Of a stretch of 64,000 nucleotides of DNA, positions 28,596 to 38,089 are shown one piece after another (within the stretch, counting starts at the first letter, position 1; each line of letters begins with the position of its first letter). Where the stretch lies: NCBI RefSeq assembly GCF_029989365.1, contig NZ_JAPRAQ010000034.1:1-64000 (forward strand), written 5' to 3'. A program made the translations under genes and the position numbers. The notes under the pieces are model-generated. The model saw nothing but the letters and a program-made list of their open reading frames with translations. It ran no database searches and was not told the DNA's origin. Origin of the DNA: Bradyrhizobium sp. Arg816. GTDB lineage: Bacteria; Pseudomonadota; Alphaproteobacteria; Rhizobiales; Xanthobacteraceae.

Positions 28596-29611
28596 GCGGA
28601 TCTCCGATACTGCACGTAGATGTTGCAGACAGCAACAGCGGTAATGAGAACATTTCCAACGAACGTATGTGACGAAGGCACGATGCGAGAATCGAAGTAC
28701 TGGAACAGGAAGGTGATGATAGGGGCGGTGGACAGGACCATGTTGACGGTGAAGGGCTCTACGCGGCGAATGCCCTGCTGGATCAAGAGCAAAGGAACAA
28801 GGATCGTCGACAGCCCAATTGTTGCGATCGCAAACCAATGCTGCGAGATCTCAGGCACGATAGATGAATGGTCGACCAGTCCCAGCAGCAAGAGAATCGT
28901 TCCATAAAAGCGATGCGCCAGGACTTGTCGGCCAGAAAATCCACGGTCGAACAGTAGTTTGACAAGTATATTTGTAAGGGCCAGCGATAGGCCGGCTACG
29001 ATGGCCAAGACGATGCCAAAGGACGATCGAGCCCCCCACTCCACGCCCGCGTTGCCGCTCGCCGATATCCAAATCATGTAGCTCCCGATCGTTGCGATCG
29101 TAACGCTAACGACAATATCGGATGCTGGAGGGGCACCCTGGCGCCTGATCAGTGCGTTTAACCACACTGTTGCGGCGGGCCCCAGCGCCACCATGAAGGC
29201 GACGACGATCGCAGGCTCAGCGTATTTCAGTCCTATAAATAGGCCGATCCAGCTGATTGCTGTCACGACATTGAGCGCGACGAAGACCAGGAGCGACGAC
29301 TTCACCATCGTTGCCTCGCCTCGCTCGTGGCGAGCCAGGAGATTGAACATCAGACAAACAACAGCGAAGGACAGCAGGAGCGCGACGAACACATCCGCTT
29401 GCTGAAAATACGACGCCGCATAAACCTCGCCTGCCGCGCTCACGACGACATAAAGCGCCACAAAGAAAACTCCCAGAGCGAAGCGATTCGTCAATCGCTC
29501 AGTCTTCCTGTGCCCGCGAGGCGGCGCACGGCCCTCGCAGGACCAGGCGCGTGCATCGGATCCGAGGGACTGTCCTTTCGACCTGCGACCACGTTTAGTT
29601 TGAAATGTCAC
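28592..29611 (-). CDS. rtxE: DMT/EamA-family transporter of the rtx operon
   Basis: The 339-residue inner-membrane protein has about ten hydrophobic segments arranged as two EamA repeats, after a basic N terminus of ~45 residues (MTFQTKRGRRSKGQ). The family exports amino acids and other small metabolites, so export of rhizobitoxine or a precursor is a reasonable inference. GTG start at 29611 with AGAGG six bases upstream; it begins nine bases after the rtxD stop and overlaps rtxF. Confidence 0.87.
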   Translation of the reverse strand: MTFQTKRGRRSKGQSLGSDARAWSCEGRAPPRGHRKTERLTNRFALGVFFVALYVVVSAAGEVYAASYFQQADVFVALLLSFAVVCLMFNLLARHERGEATMVKSSLLVFVALNVVTAISWIGLFIGLKYAEPAIVVAFMVALGPAATVWLNALIRRQGAPPASDIVVSVTIATIGSYMIWISASGNAGVEWGARSSFGIVLAIVAGLSLALTNILVKLLFDRGFSGRQVLAHRFYGTILLLLGLVDHSSIVPEISQHWFAIATIGLSTILVPLLLIQQGIRRVEPFTVNMVLSTAPIITFLFQYFDSRIVPSSHTFVGNVLITAVAVCNIYVQYRRSA

Positions 29612-29620
29612 AACCCGCCT

Positions 29621-30439
29621 CTAGTTCTTCTTAGTTCGGTAGTACCCAACACACGCCTCTCCAAATGCCTTGAACAGTTGCTTGCTGAGAAGATCGGTTG
29701 AGACGTGCCATTCGGGGTGCCATTGCACACCGATTTGCAGGGTCGGAGCGCCAATGACCGAAGCCGCCTCGACCAAACCGTCAGGCGCCCACGCCTCCCG
29801 CCTCAGCGCCGGGGCAAGCGCCTCGATGCCTTGATTGTGCAGAGAGTTGACTTGCGCTTCGATCGTCCGCGCGATTGGAAAGAGCGCGCCATCGGAACAG
29901 ATCCTGACGCTGTGCGCGGCGTCGTACTGACGGTCTCTTGGACGATCCGGCTTCTCGGCATGCATCGCGCCACTTTGCGGCCTCCACTCCGCAAGCGATG
30001 AGCGAAGCGTGCCGCCGAAATAGACGTTGAGTTCCTGAAGCCCACGGCAGATGCCCAGAACAGGCATTCCGAGCGCGATGGCGCTCTCTATAGTTTGAGC
30101 AGAAAGCCTGTCCCGCGGACGGTCAAGGATCCCAGCCTCAACGTCCTGCCGATCAGCCTCCGTCAAGGACGCAGGCGCGCTCAGGACGGCGGGGTCGATG
30201 TTCGATTCATCACCTGTCAACACCAAGCCGTCGAGCCGGCGCATGAACGCCGGGGGGACCTCCTCCCCCGCATCTTCGGTGTCGACCGTCGGCAATATGA
30301 CGCAAGCCACTCCCGCATGACGATGGAGTGCCTGCAAGTACTTGCGCCGCAACCAGTCGCGATGCACACCATCGGCCATAAGACGATTCGAAGTGACGCC
30401 GACCACGGCTCGGGTGCTCTCTGGCCGTAGCAACGTCAC
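29621..30439 (-). CDS. rtxD: Class-I amidotransferase-like gamma-glutamyl hydrolase (peptidase C26)
   Basis: The 272-residue protein resembles PuuD, which hydrolyses gamma-glutamyl-GABA. The nucleophile elbow LGICRGLQELNVYFGG, the NSLHNQGI segment and GVQWHPEWH (catalytic His and Glu) are intact. It starts with GTG overlapping the rtxC stop. Together with the glutamine-synthetase-like RtxG it suggests a gamma-glutamyl protected intermediate that this enzyme would release; this is inference. The symbol rests on gene order. Confidence 0.85.
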   Translation of the reverse strand: MTLLRPESTRAVVGVTSNRLMADGVHRDWLRRKYLQALHRHAGVACVILPTVDTEDAGEEVPPAFMRRLDGLVLTGDESNIDPAVLSAPASLTEADRQDVEAGILDRPRDRLSAQTIESAIALGMPVLGICRGLQELNVYFGGTLRSSLAEWRPQSGAMHAEKPDRPRDRQYDAAHSVRICSDGALFPIARTIEAQVNSLHNQGIEALAPALRREAWAPDGLVEAASVIGAPTLQIGVQWHPEWHVSTDLLSKQLFKAFGEACVGYYRTKKN

Positions 30440-31494
30440 GCGACCTGCCCTCGCGTGCGAACCTCGGCAACGGACTGCTCATACAAGCGTCGATTTCGCT
30501 CTTTTAACTGAGCTATGACGCTAGGTTGACCTTGAGGTCCCCTGACAAAGAGCCCGCCCCAGGTCGCGGCAACCTTCGCATAGTTGGGATCCTGCATTCG
30601 GATTTTCTGAGCTTTGCGCAACAGCCAAAACGGGATACCCGGCGAAAGGTGATGCTCAAGGTGGTACTCATCCAGATTCTGCCCAAGGATGGCTCGCTCG
30701 AGGAAATTTCCTTTCCGATTCCTGGTGAGATAGACGTTCTGCGTCTCGGTTTCGCACATAGGTGAGTGCTCGGCTAGCTCGATAAACCAGCCGAGGACCT
30801 GGAACGTGGTGAGATAGGGCACGATCCAAAATAGGACGACGATATGGAGCAGCCCAACAGCATATGACCCGGCCAGGATGCTGATCCAGAAGAGATAGAA
30901 GCCATACTTGTCGATAAGTATGCCTGAGCGACTCTGATCCTCGGCCTCTGTGATCGAAAATCGATTGGTCCAAAGATACTTCAGATACGCTACTGTCGCG
31001 CCGCCGAAGATCGGCTTCCAGATCATGTTGAAAGCGTACCGCCCCGGAGGCTGCACGTCGTAAACGCCGCTGGCCAGGAAGAACTTCAGGTCGGGATCCT
31101 TGTCCGGGTCTCCGAGATAGGGATGATGCAAATAGACGTGCGAGATCCGGTAGGCCCAGTGGCGCTGGAACAAGGGATAGGAAGCGAACAGAATGCCCAG
31201 GACGTAGTTCCAGGTCGTGTTCTTCGCGAGCGTGCGGTGAGCCGCATCATGAGCGATGGTTGTCAATCCGCGCTGATAGGCACCAATTATAAGGACGGCC
31301 AGCGGGTAGAGCCACCATGAGACCGACACGGTTGCGAGCGTGCTCGCTGTGATGACAGCGTAATCTTTGGCAATATAAGCGGCTCCCGTTATGTTGTCGG
31401 GCCCCAGCTCGGAGAGCTGCCTATTGATTTCTCGGCTGAATTGAACGGCCTCGTAGCGTGATGACCTCAATTTCCAAGCGTCTGCCTGATTCAT
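30436..31494 (-). CDS. rtxC: Dihydrorhizobitoxine desaturase
   Basis: The 352-residue membrane di-iron desaturase introduces the vinyl double bond that turns dihydrorhizobitoxine into rhizobitoxine, an inhibitor of ACC synthase. The fatty-acid-desaturase histidine boxes are present: AHDAAH, HVYLHHPY and EYHLEHHL. Hydrophobic segments lie between them. The ATG at 31494 has a perfect AGGAGG site; the longer frame to 31611 is not needed. It follows rtxA by 31 bases and overlaps rtxD. Confidence 0.93.
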   Translation of the reverse strand: MNQADAWKLRSSRYEAVQFSREINRQLSELGPDNITGAAYIAKDYAVITASTLATVSVSWWLYPLAVLIIGAYQRGLTTIAHDAAHRTLAKNTTWNYVLGILFASYPLFQRHWAYRISHVYLHHPYLGDPDKDPDLKFFLASGVYDVQPPGRYAFNMIWKPIFGGATVAYLKYLWTNRFSITEAEDQSRSGILIDKYGFYLFWISILAGSYAVGLLHIVVLFWIVPYLTTFQVLGWFIELAEHSPMCETETQNVYLTRNRKGNFLERAILGQNLDEYHLEHHLSPGIPFWLLRKAQKIRMQDPNYAKVAATWGGLFVRGPQGQPSVIAQLKERNRRLYEQSVAEVRTRGQVA

Positions 31495-31525
31495 GAGAAC
31501 CTCCTCCTGATCGCCTTGCAGGTTG

Positions 31526-34003
31526 TCAGATTGCGGAAAGCGCCTTGTCCAGATCGCGCAGGATGTCGTTGACATCTTCGATGCCGACGCAAAGCCGGAT
31601 CGAGCCGCCAAATATGCCCGCGGCTTCGCGCTTTTCCCGCGGGACGGTGGTGTGGGTCGTCGAGACAGGATGGGTCACGAGCGTGCGGGCATCGCCTACA
31701 TTCGAAACGTGATACATCAAGTCGACGTTCTGGATGAACTTGCGCCCGGCTTGTTCGTCCTCCACTTCGAACATGACCATCGCCCCGTGTCCGTATGCGG
31801 CATTGAGTGTCTGTTCGACGGTTTCCCGATCGGCGCCTTCAAAGAGCCCCGGGTAGAAGACACGGTGCACTTTAGGATGCTCCTTGAGAACGTCGGCCAC
31901 GATCCTAGCATTCGCGCAGTGCTGCTTCATGCGAAGTGGCAGCGTTTCAAGCCCTTGGATCAGTTGAAAGCTCGCAAACGGGGCGATGGCCGCGCCGGTA
32001 TCGCGCAACCAGGTCATGCGAGCCTTGAGAAGAAACTCGCTTTTTCCAAGATCGTCGACATCGCGCACCGCGTTATGCCAAACAATTCCGCCATGCGCAT
32101 CGTCGGGACGGTTGAACAAGGGAAAGCGAGAGGCTCCCCGGTAGCTAAACTCGCCGTTGTCAACGATCAGTCCACCGAGCGTCGTGCCGTGGCCGCATAT
32201 ATATTTCGTTGCGGAGTACGTCGTAATAGCAGCGCCGAGATCTGACGGCCGGCATACCAGCGGCGTCGTCGTATTGTCTACGACCAACGGCACGTCGTAC
32301 TTTCGGCCGATCTCGGCCAGCTGTTTGACGGGGAGCGGAATCAGACAAGGATTCGAGATCACCTCTCCGAACAGGCATATCGTGCGATCATCAATGGCAC
32401 GTTCGAACGTCTCGGGCCTTCGAGGATCGGCCGTCCTCACGCTGATCCCAAGACGCTTTAATGTGTTGTGGAGCAGGTTCCAGGTATTGCCATATAGATA
32501 CGGAGAGGCGACGACATTGTCCCCCACTTCGCCACTTGACAGGTTGACGATAGCAAGGAACGTCGCTGCTTGACCTGACGCAACGGCGAGCGAGTCGCGT
32601 CCCATATCGACGGCGGCGTAGCGCCTTTCCAGCGCGCGCGTCGTTGGATTGATGATCCTTGTGTAGGTGAACCCATCAGCCTTGACGTTGTAGACGTCGG
32701 CAATGTGGTTTAGATCGCCATCGAGTTCATAAGCTGTGTTCTGGTAAATCGGCACTGCGACGGCTTTCGTCGCTACGTCACGTCGATAGCCCGCATGCAA
32801 AACAGCAGTCTCGGCCGAAAACGGCAGCTGCGGGTCCCTAGCCGCTCGCGCCGGCATCCTTATGCGAGCCCCGCATGTCTCTTGGGCCAACATCGGCGCC
32901 GCTGACCGAGCCTGACGGGACCGTAGATATGTACGAAAAGCGCAGCCCAACCGCTCGATCCAGCTGGATTGGATTTCCCCAATGCAACCGACGCGGAAGC
33001 TCCGCGTCGGAAGATGCAGCTTCGAGTAGACGTAAAGGTTGTGGGCCGCCAAGTGGCGATACAGCCCATCGAATCCTGCTTGGTCCACGATTCCGGACGG
33101 CGCACTGAACGCGACGCAGACCGGCGACTGCAACTCCGTGGACAGCAGCGGAGACACCAGTCCTTCGAGTTCTTTGAGGAGATCGTCCCTGACCTTCTCA
33201 TACCTGCAGCGCCTGGCATCAATGCCCTCCTCGTGCAAGATCTCCAAGGCCTTTGTCGTTGCCTGAACGATGTGGGTGGGAGGGGTCGATCGCCACTCAC
33301 CGGTGCGCTCGAGCGAGCGCCATTGATCTCTCACGTCGAGCACAAACGACCTCGGTTCTTGAACCGCATTCTCGAGCAGTTCGCGAGACGCGATGACAAA
33401 CGCTACTCCCGGTGGCCCTTCTATGCACTTATTGCTCGATGTGACCAGGACGTCAGGTCCACGCTGGCTCAGATCGATATTAAGGGCACCGAAAGAACTC
33501 ATCCCATCGATGATAGTCTTTACGCCACGCCGCCTCGCCTCCTCCACGATCGCGTCCAGCGGATTGACGATTCCGGTTGTCGTCTCACAATGCACGAAAC
33601 ATAGGTGCGTAACGCCAGGATTTCGGTTCAGATGCTCGCCAATTTCTTGAGGGTCCAAAGGATCGGTGGCCCGCTTGACAAGCTTTAGTGCTTCGACACC
33701 CCACAGCTGCAGAATTCGTAAAATGCGCTCGCCATAGATGCCGTTTATGCAAACGAGCGGCCTGTCGGCTCGGGACACAAATGAAGAGAGAGCGGCTTCC
33801 ATTGCAAAGGAGCCGCCTCCCTGAATAGGCACCACCGAATAGTCTTCAGGATTTCCCAGCAAGCTGAGCATCAGCCGCCTCATGCAGGCGGTCACTTCAT
33901 TGAACTCGCAATCGCGCGATGCGAGATCAAGCTGCATCTGGCTCCTGACTGCCAGCGATAACGACAATGGGCCAGGCGTCAGCAAAGAGCGCTGTCTTGT
34001 CAA
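31526..34003 (-). CDS. rtxA: Dihydrorhizobitoxine synthase, two-domain PLP enzyme
   Basis: The 825-residue fusion has an N-terminal class-V aminotransferase (residues ~1-375; PLP lysine in VTSSNKCIEGPPG) and a C-terminal Cys/Met-metabolism enzyme like O-acetylhomoserine sulfhydrylase (~410-825; PLP lysine in YSATKYICGHGTTLGG). In B. elkanii the first half makes serinol and the second couples it with a homoserine derivative. I place the start at TTG 34003 (LTRQRSLLTPGPL) because GAGGAGG precedes it at correct spacing; the upstream frame to 34183 is low-quality sequence. First gene of the six-gene operon. Confidence 0.95.
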   Translation of the reverse strand: MTRQRSLLTPGPLSLSLAVRSQMQLDLASRDCEFNEVTACMRRLMLSLLGNPEDYSVVPIQGGGSFAMEAALSSFVSRADRPLVCINGIYGERILRILQLWGVEALKLVKRATDPLDPQEIGEHLNRNPGVTHLCFVHCETTTGIVNPLDAIVEEARRRGVKTIIDGMSSFGALNIDLSQRGPDVLVTSSNKCIEGPPGVAFVIASRELLENAVQEPRSFVLDVRDQWRSLERTGEWRSTPPTHIVQATTKALEILHEEGIDARRCRYEKVRDDLLKELEGLVSPLLSTELQSPVCVAFSAPSGIVDQAGFDGLYRHLAAHNLYVYSKLHLPTRSFRVGCIGEIQSSWIERLGCAFRTYLRSRQARSAAPMLAQETCGARIRMPARAARDPQLPFSAETAVLHAGYRRDVATKAVAVPIYQNTAYELDGDLNHIADVYNVKADGFTYTRIINPTTRALERRYAAVDMGRDSLAVASGQAATFLAIVNLSSGEVGDNVVASPYLYGNTWNLLHNTLKRLGISVRTADPRRPETFERAIDDRTICLFGEVISNPCLIPLPVKQLAEIGRKYDVPLVVDNTTTPLVCRPSDLGAAITTYSATKYICGHGTTLGGLIVDNGEFSYRGASRFPLFNRPDDAHGGIVWHNAVRDVDDLGKSEFLLKARMTWLRDTGAAIAPFASFQLIQGLETLPLRMKQHCANARIVADVLKEHPKVHRVFYPGLFEGADRETVEQTLNAAYGHGAMVMFEVEDEQAGRKFIQNVDLMYHVSNVGDARTLVTHPVSTTHTTVPREKREAAGIFGGSIRLCVGIEDVNDILRDLDKALSAI

Positions 34004-35908
34004 ACCATTCCTCCTCAGGTTGTAGTCGTCAATGGATCTGGAGAACGCCAAGCCACCAGGGGAGCCCCTTGGCGAGCGTCGACTTCCTCGTGTCAACAGC
34101 TTCGGGGCAAGCATCATAAATCGCGGGCGCGTTTCCGGGCCGGCGCCCAAAACACCTGCCGGATGGCACCCTCCATATCTCATCGCAGATACGGAGCGAT
34201 CTCACATAAAGCTCATCACCGATGCCATTCACAACCGCGCCCTCGAACGTAAGTGGCGCCGACGCGCGCTCTCATCCCAACCATCACACATGCGCTGGCT
34301 TGAGCGCCGTCGGCTTCTTGCGTCGCGAAGCAGCAGCCCGGCCGACCGACCGACCGACTTACGCCGTGAACCTGCTCTATTCAGGCAAACTTGACGTTAG
34401 GAAAACGATGCAGTCGGATGTCATCGCGCCCGGATGCAGATCAAGACACGGCACTCTTGATGATCGTCGTCGGCAGCGGGAGGTTGATGTGTGGACTTGA
34501 GCTTGATGCATTCGCACTCCGTCGTCGTTGGAGGGTTTCGGACGCTGATGACCTGTCGCTGTCCATATGAACATCGTACAACTTGACGTTAGGGGCGTTT
34601 CAACCCTCTCGGGAGATTTTCTCGCGTGAATTTTTCCTGACCGTACTCGCATCTGCCCGCGACAAGCCGACGTAGACAGCAGAGTGCGGAGAATCACAGC
34701 GAGCTATAATTAATTTGAGAGTTCGACATCAGGACCGCCGGCCTTCCGCCTGCGAGCGTGCTACCTGCAGGTAAGTGATGGCGAAAACTTCCCGTTCACG
34801 TGCGATCCTCGCCATACCCCCAGATGGAGTACGTGCTTCTCCGCCGTGCCAGCGAGATCCCCCTGGATGGTGGTTCCTGGAAAGTGTACGCCCTCGTCGC
34901 AGATGACTGCCGGTATCACGTCGTTGCGCTTGAATGAGCGGCTTTGGCAGGCTGTGGTCGAGCCCGGCTTGAAGACAATTGAGCGACCTTTGAATGCTGG
35001 CCCTTTAGCAACGATCAGTTCGTCACCTTTCGGCGAGTCGCCGCGAAGCAGAATATGTCATCCTGCTTTGCTAGGACTACGTCGAGCCGACTCCAGATGA
35101 GTGGCACGTGTCCTCTCTGCGAGCAATCGCTATGCGGTAGCATCTCTCAGTTCTGTACGCCGCTTCGCGGCGAGAACGTCTTACGGATCAATCATCGGCT
35201 TTGTAAGCGTGCCGTGGTCGACGCGCGTGAGGCCCAAGGTGAGCCGGAGTTCCATCGCGTCGCGGCACTCAATGAGCGCAAGTACCTCGGGCGAGGCGCT
35301 CTGGTTGGACGGATCGCACCTCCAAGCACTTCTGCTCGCGTTGGCTCCTCTGCAGCGCCAGCTCGTTGATGGCGAGCTCGCGTTCGACGCGGTCTACCAC
35401 GCGGTCGAATAGGTCACGGTTGACCAGAGCCGATGATCAAGACATCGCCTTGTCGCTTGCCATGGATGAACTCCCTTGCCTTTTCGGCCGCGCCCATCGC
35501 CGGCTTCATGGCGATCAACGGCGGCAGGCGGGACGGAGCAGAACCCGAAGCATGGCGGAGGCCCGTAGCGCAGCGCAGCATGGCTAGGGTTCGCGGCTGC
35601 TTTGTCGCGCGATGCGAAGGCGCGAGACGTACGCGGGCCGGATCGGTCGACGAGCGGCGGCCAAAAGGAAGCAAGCTTCCCGAAAGGCATAGTCGCGACA
35701 GGAGGGAGTCGAGGCCGACTGCTAAGTTCGGATTGGTCAATATACTGAAGCAAGCGCCCGCTCGCTGGAAGCGCCAGGCTCGGAAAACCGAGGCTCCACC
35801 TTCATACTGCGCGAAAGATCGAAGCCGGCCGAGCCGCTGCCTGGCTTGGCTTTGCGGGAGCTCGGCGTATCGCTGGCCGCACGCGTAGCAAGAAGCGCTA
35901 AGCGAAAC
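34004..35908. other. Large gene-poor region 5' of rtxA
   Basis: This presumably holds the rtx promoter. Short frames on both strands (34846-35100, 35101-35412, 35433-35888) have no recognisable domain; parts look like degraded coding DNA. It contains the 14-bp direct repeat listed separately. Confidence 0.4.
34388..34593. repeat. 14-bp direct repeat, two copies
   Basis: AACTTGACGTTAGG occurs exactly at 34388-34401 and 34580-34593, 192 bases apart, upstream of rtxA. It may be chance, a regulator site, or a trace of an insertion. Confidence 0.4.
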
Positions 35909-36103
35909 TCAACCTACTAGGAGTCGGACTTCCTTTCTGGCTGTCATCGCGTCGTAGATTCTGATCTGGAGCATGGAACGGCGCTTCTTGAGCTCCTGCG
36001 CTCCCGCGCATGCTCCATCTCTGCTCGCGTACTCGTTCTTGAATTGACCATCCACTTCGAGCACGTAACCGGAAGTTGCCAGTCGAGGAGTGGGGGCGAC
36101 AAT
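35909..36103 (-). CDS. Small conserved protein, paralogue of 57215-57397, ATT start
   Basis: The 64-residue product contains GYVLEVDGQFKNEYASRDGA, ELKKRRSMLQIRIYD and a charged tail. It is clearly related to the protein at 57215-57397 (SSYALEVDGQLRAEFATRDGA, then ELKKRFPMLQIRIFD). The codon at the expected start position is ATT (36103), with AAAGGA upstream; no ATG, GTG or TTG fits. It could use a rare ATT start or have lost its start. It lies 3' of nodQ on the same strand. Function unknown. Confidence 0.55.
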   Translation of the reverse strand: MVAPTPRLATSGYVLEVDGQFKNEYASRDGACAGAQELKKRRSMLQIRIYDAMTARKEVRLLVG

Positions 36104-36211
36104 TTTGTTCCTTTAGAGCGAAAAGTCCTGTCGCAGGCCCGCCTGAGCCGAATCGCCTTGGCCAGGCCAGCAGGATATTGCTGCGAATCGATGGTGCGAT
36201 GCGAGAGACAT

Positions 36212-38089
36212 CTAACCATCAAGAATTGAGCGCGCCATCAAGACATCCACTACCGCTTCCGCTGAATGCTCTAGGGTCTGCTCCATAGTCCTGAGATGAA
36301 TCTCCGGTGTTGTTGGTGCTTCGTAGCACGAATCGATCCCGGTGAAGTTCTTGATCTTGCCGGATTTCACTTTTGAATACAGGCCTTTTGGGTCTCGCCG
36401 AGCGCATTCCTCGATCGGCGTATCGACAAAGACTTCTATGAACTCTTCCTTGCCAACCAGGCCGCGCACCCTGTCCCGTTCGGCCCTAGAGGGCGAGATG
36501 AACGAGCAGATCACAATCAAGCCGCTGTCCGCCATCAACTTGGCAACTTCACCGACGCGCCGAATGTTCTCCACGCGGTCCGTCTCCGAGAAGCCGAGGT
36601 CCGCGTTTAATCCGTCCCGGAGGTTGTCGCCATCCAGCAGCATGGTATGCCGCGACATGCCACACAGCTTTTGATCAACCAGGTTGGCAATCGTCGTCTT
36701 TCCCGCGCCAGACAGGCCAGTGAACCAGATGACGCAAGGCTTCTGATTCTTGAGCGCGGCGCGCTCCCTCCTGTCCACGGATAGCGCTTGCCTAGCAATA
36801 TTGGTGTCCCGCCGTAGCGGAAAGGCGATCATGCCGGCCCCGACCGTACGATTCGTGTAACGATCGATGAAGATAAATGATCCGGTCTTTCGATTGAGGT
36901 CGTAAGTATCGAATACTGCGGGCATTGCGGTCGCAACATCGCAGAAGGCGATCTCGTTGAGGGAAAGCATCCCGGCGGCCAGATGCTCACAAGTGTTGAC
37001 GTCGATCCGATGCCTAATTGCGGTAATGCTGCCGGTAATCGTCTGTGATCCAATCCGCAGCACGTAATTGCGTCCGGGAGCGAGCGGCTCCTTGTCCATC
37101 CAGATCACATAAGCGGCGAACTGGTCGGCGACCTTCGGTCGGTCGTCCGGTCGGGACAGAATGTCGCCACGGCCGATATCGATTTCGTCTTCCAGTGTAA
37201 TGGTAACCGCATCGCCGGCTTCGGCGCCGACAAGGTCGCCATCGTGGGTCACGATCCGCTTGATGCGCGTGGTCCGTCCCGACGCGGCGACAACGATCTC
37301 GTCTCCTGCCGAGATCCTCCCGGAAGCCACCGTCCCGGCATAGCCCCGAAAATCCGGGTTTGGGCGGTTCACCCATTGGACCGGAAAGCGGAAAGCCTGG
37401 CCTGCGATGCCGGACGGGATGTCAATGCTCTCCAAATGCTCGAGCAGGCAGGGACCATGATACCAGTTGGCATGAGCGGAGCGGTCCACGACGTTGTCGC
37501 CGTAGCGGGCCGAGATCGGGATCGGAACGATCGAGGTGAAGCCGAGACCGGCGGCAAAGGCCAGATAGTCACGGGCGATCCGATCGAAGCACTCTTTGTT
37601 GTATGCGACAAGATCGATCTTGTTCACTGCCAGCACGACATGACGAATACCGAGCAGCGAGCAGATAAAGGAGTGGCGGCGGGTCTGAACCATCACGCCT
37701 TTGCGGGCATCGATCAGGATGATGGCGAGCTGGGCATGCGAGGCGCCGGTAGCCATATTGCGGGTATACTGCTCGTGGCCCGGAGTGTCGGCCACCATGA
37801 AGGAGCGCCGCGGCGTCGTGAAGTAGCGGTAGGCGACGTCGATCGTGATGCCCTGCTCCCGTTCGGCCTCGAGCCCGTCCACGAGCAACGCGAAATCGAT
37901 GTCATTTCCTGCGCTGCCGTGCTTAATGCTGTCGCGTTCCAGCGCCGTGAGCTGATCGTGGTAGATCATCTTGCTGTCGTGCAGCAATCGGCCGATCAGC
38001 GTCGATTTGCCGTCGTCCACCGACCCACATGTGATGAATCGCAGCTGATCCTTCGTCCTGGCCGGTTCCGTTGTCGGCTTTGCAAACAT
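36212..38089 (-). CDS. nodQ: Bifunctional sulfate adenylyltransferase subunit 1 / APS kinase
   Basis: The 625-residue NodQ (CysNC type) couples GTP hydrolysis to APS formation with NodP, then phosphorylates APS to PAPS. The GTPase half (residues ~1-440) has GSVDDGKST, DTPGHEQY and NKID. The kinase half (~445-625) has FTGLSGAGKTT, DGDNLRDGLNADLGF and SPSRAERDRVR. Its ATG at 38089 overlaps the nodP stop (TGATG). With the upstream sulfotransferase it forms a sulfate-activation and transfer set. It could be a housekeeping cysNC copy, but the sulfotransferase partner and location favour NodQ. Confidence 0.92.
   Translation of the reverse strand: MFAKPTTEPARTKDQLRFITCGSVDDGKSTLIGRLLHDSKMIYHDQLTALERDSIKHGSAGNDIDFALLVDGLEAEREQGITIDVAYRYFTTPRRSFMVADTPGHEQYTRNMATGASHAQLAIILIDARKGVMVQTRRHSFICSLLGIRHVVLAVNKIDLVAYNKECFDRIARDYLAFAAGLGFTSIVPIPISARYGDNVVDRSAHANWYHGPCLLEHLESIDIPSGIAGQAFRFPVQWVNRPNPDFRGYAGTVASGRISAGDEIVVAASGRTTRIKRIVTHDGDLVGAEAGDAVTITLEDEIDIGRGDILSRPDDRPKVADQFAAYVIWMDKEPLAPGRNYVLRIGSQTITGSITAIRHRIDVNTCEHLAAGMLSLNEIAFCDVATAMPAVFDTYDLNRKTGSFIFIDRYTNRTVGAGMIAFPLRRDTNIARQALSVDRRERAALKNQKPCVIWFTGLSGAGKTTIANLVDQKLCGMSRHTMLLDGDNLRDGLNADLGFSETDRVENIRRVGEVAKLMADSGLIVICSFISPSRAERDRVRGLVGKEEFIEVFVDTPIEECARRDPKGLYSKVKSGKIKNFTGIDSCYEAPTTPEIHLRTMEQTLEHSAEAVVDVLMARSILDG

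Noticed and set aside
28596..28838. N-terminal extension of the ATP-grasp gene
   Set aside because: Falls inside the transporter gene in another frame and reads as Arg/His-rich non-protein sequence.
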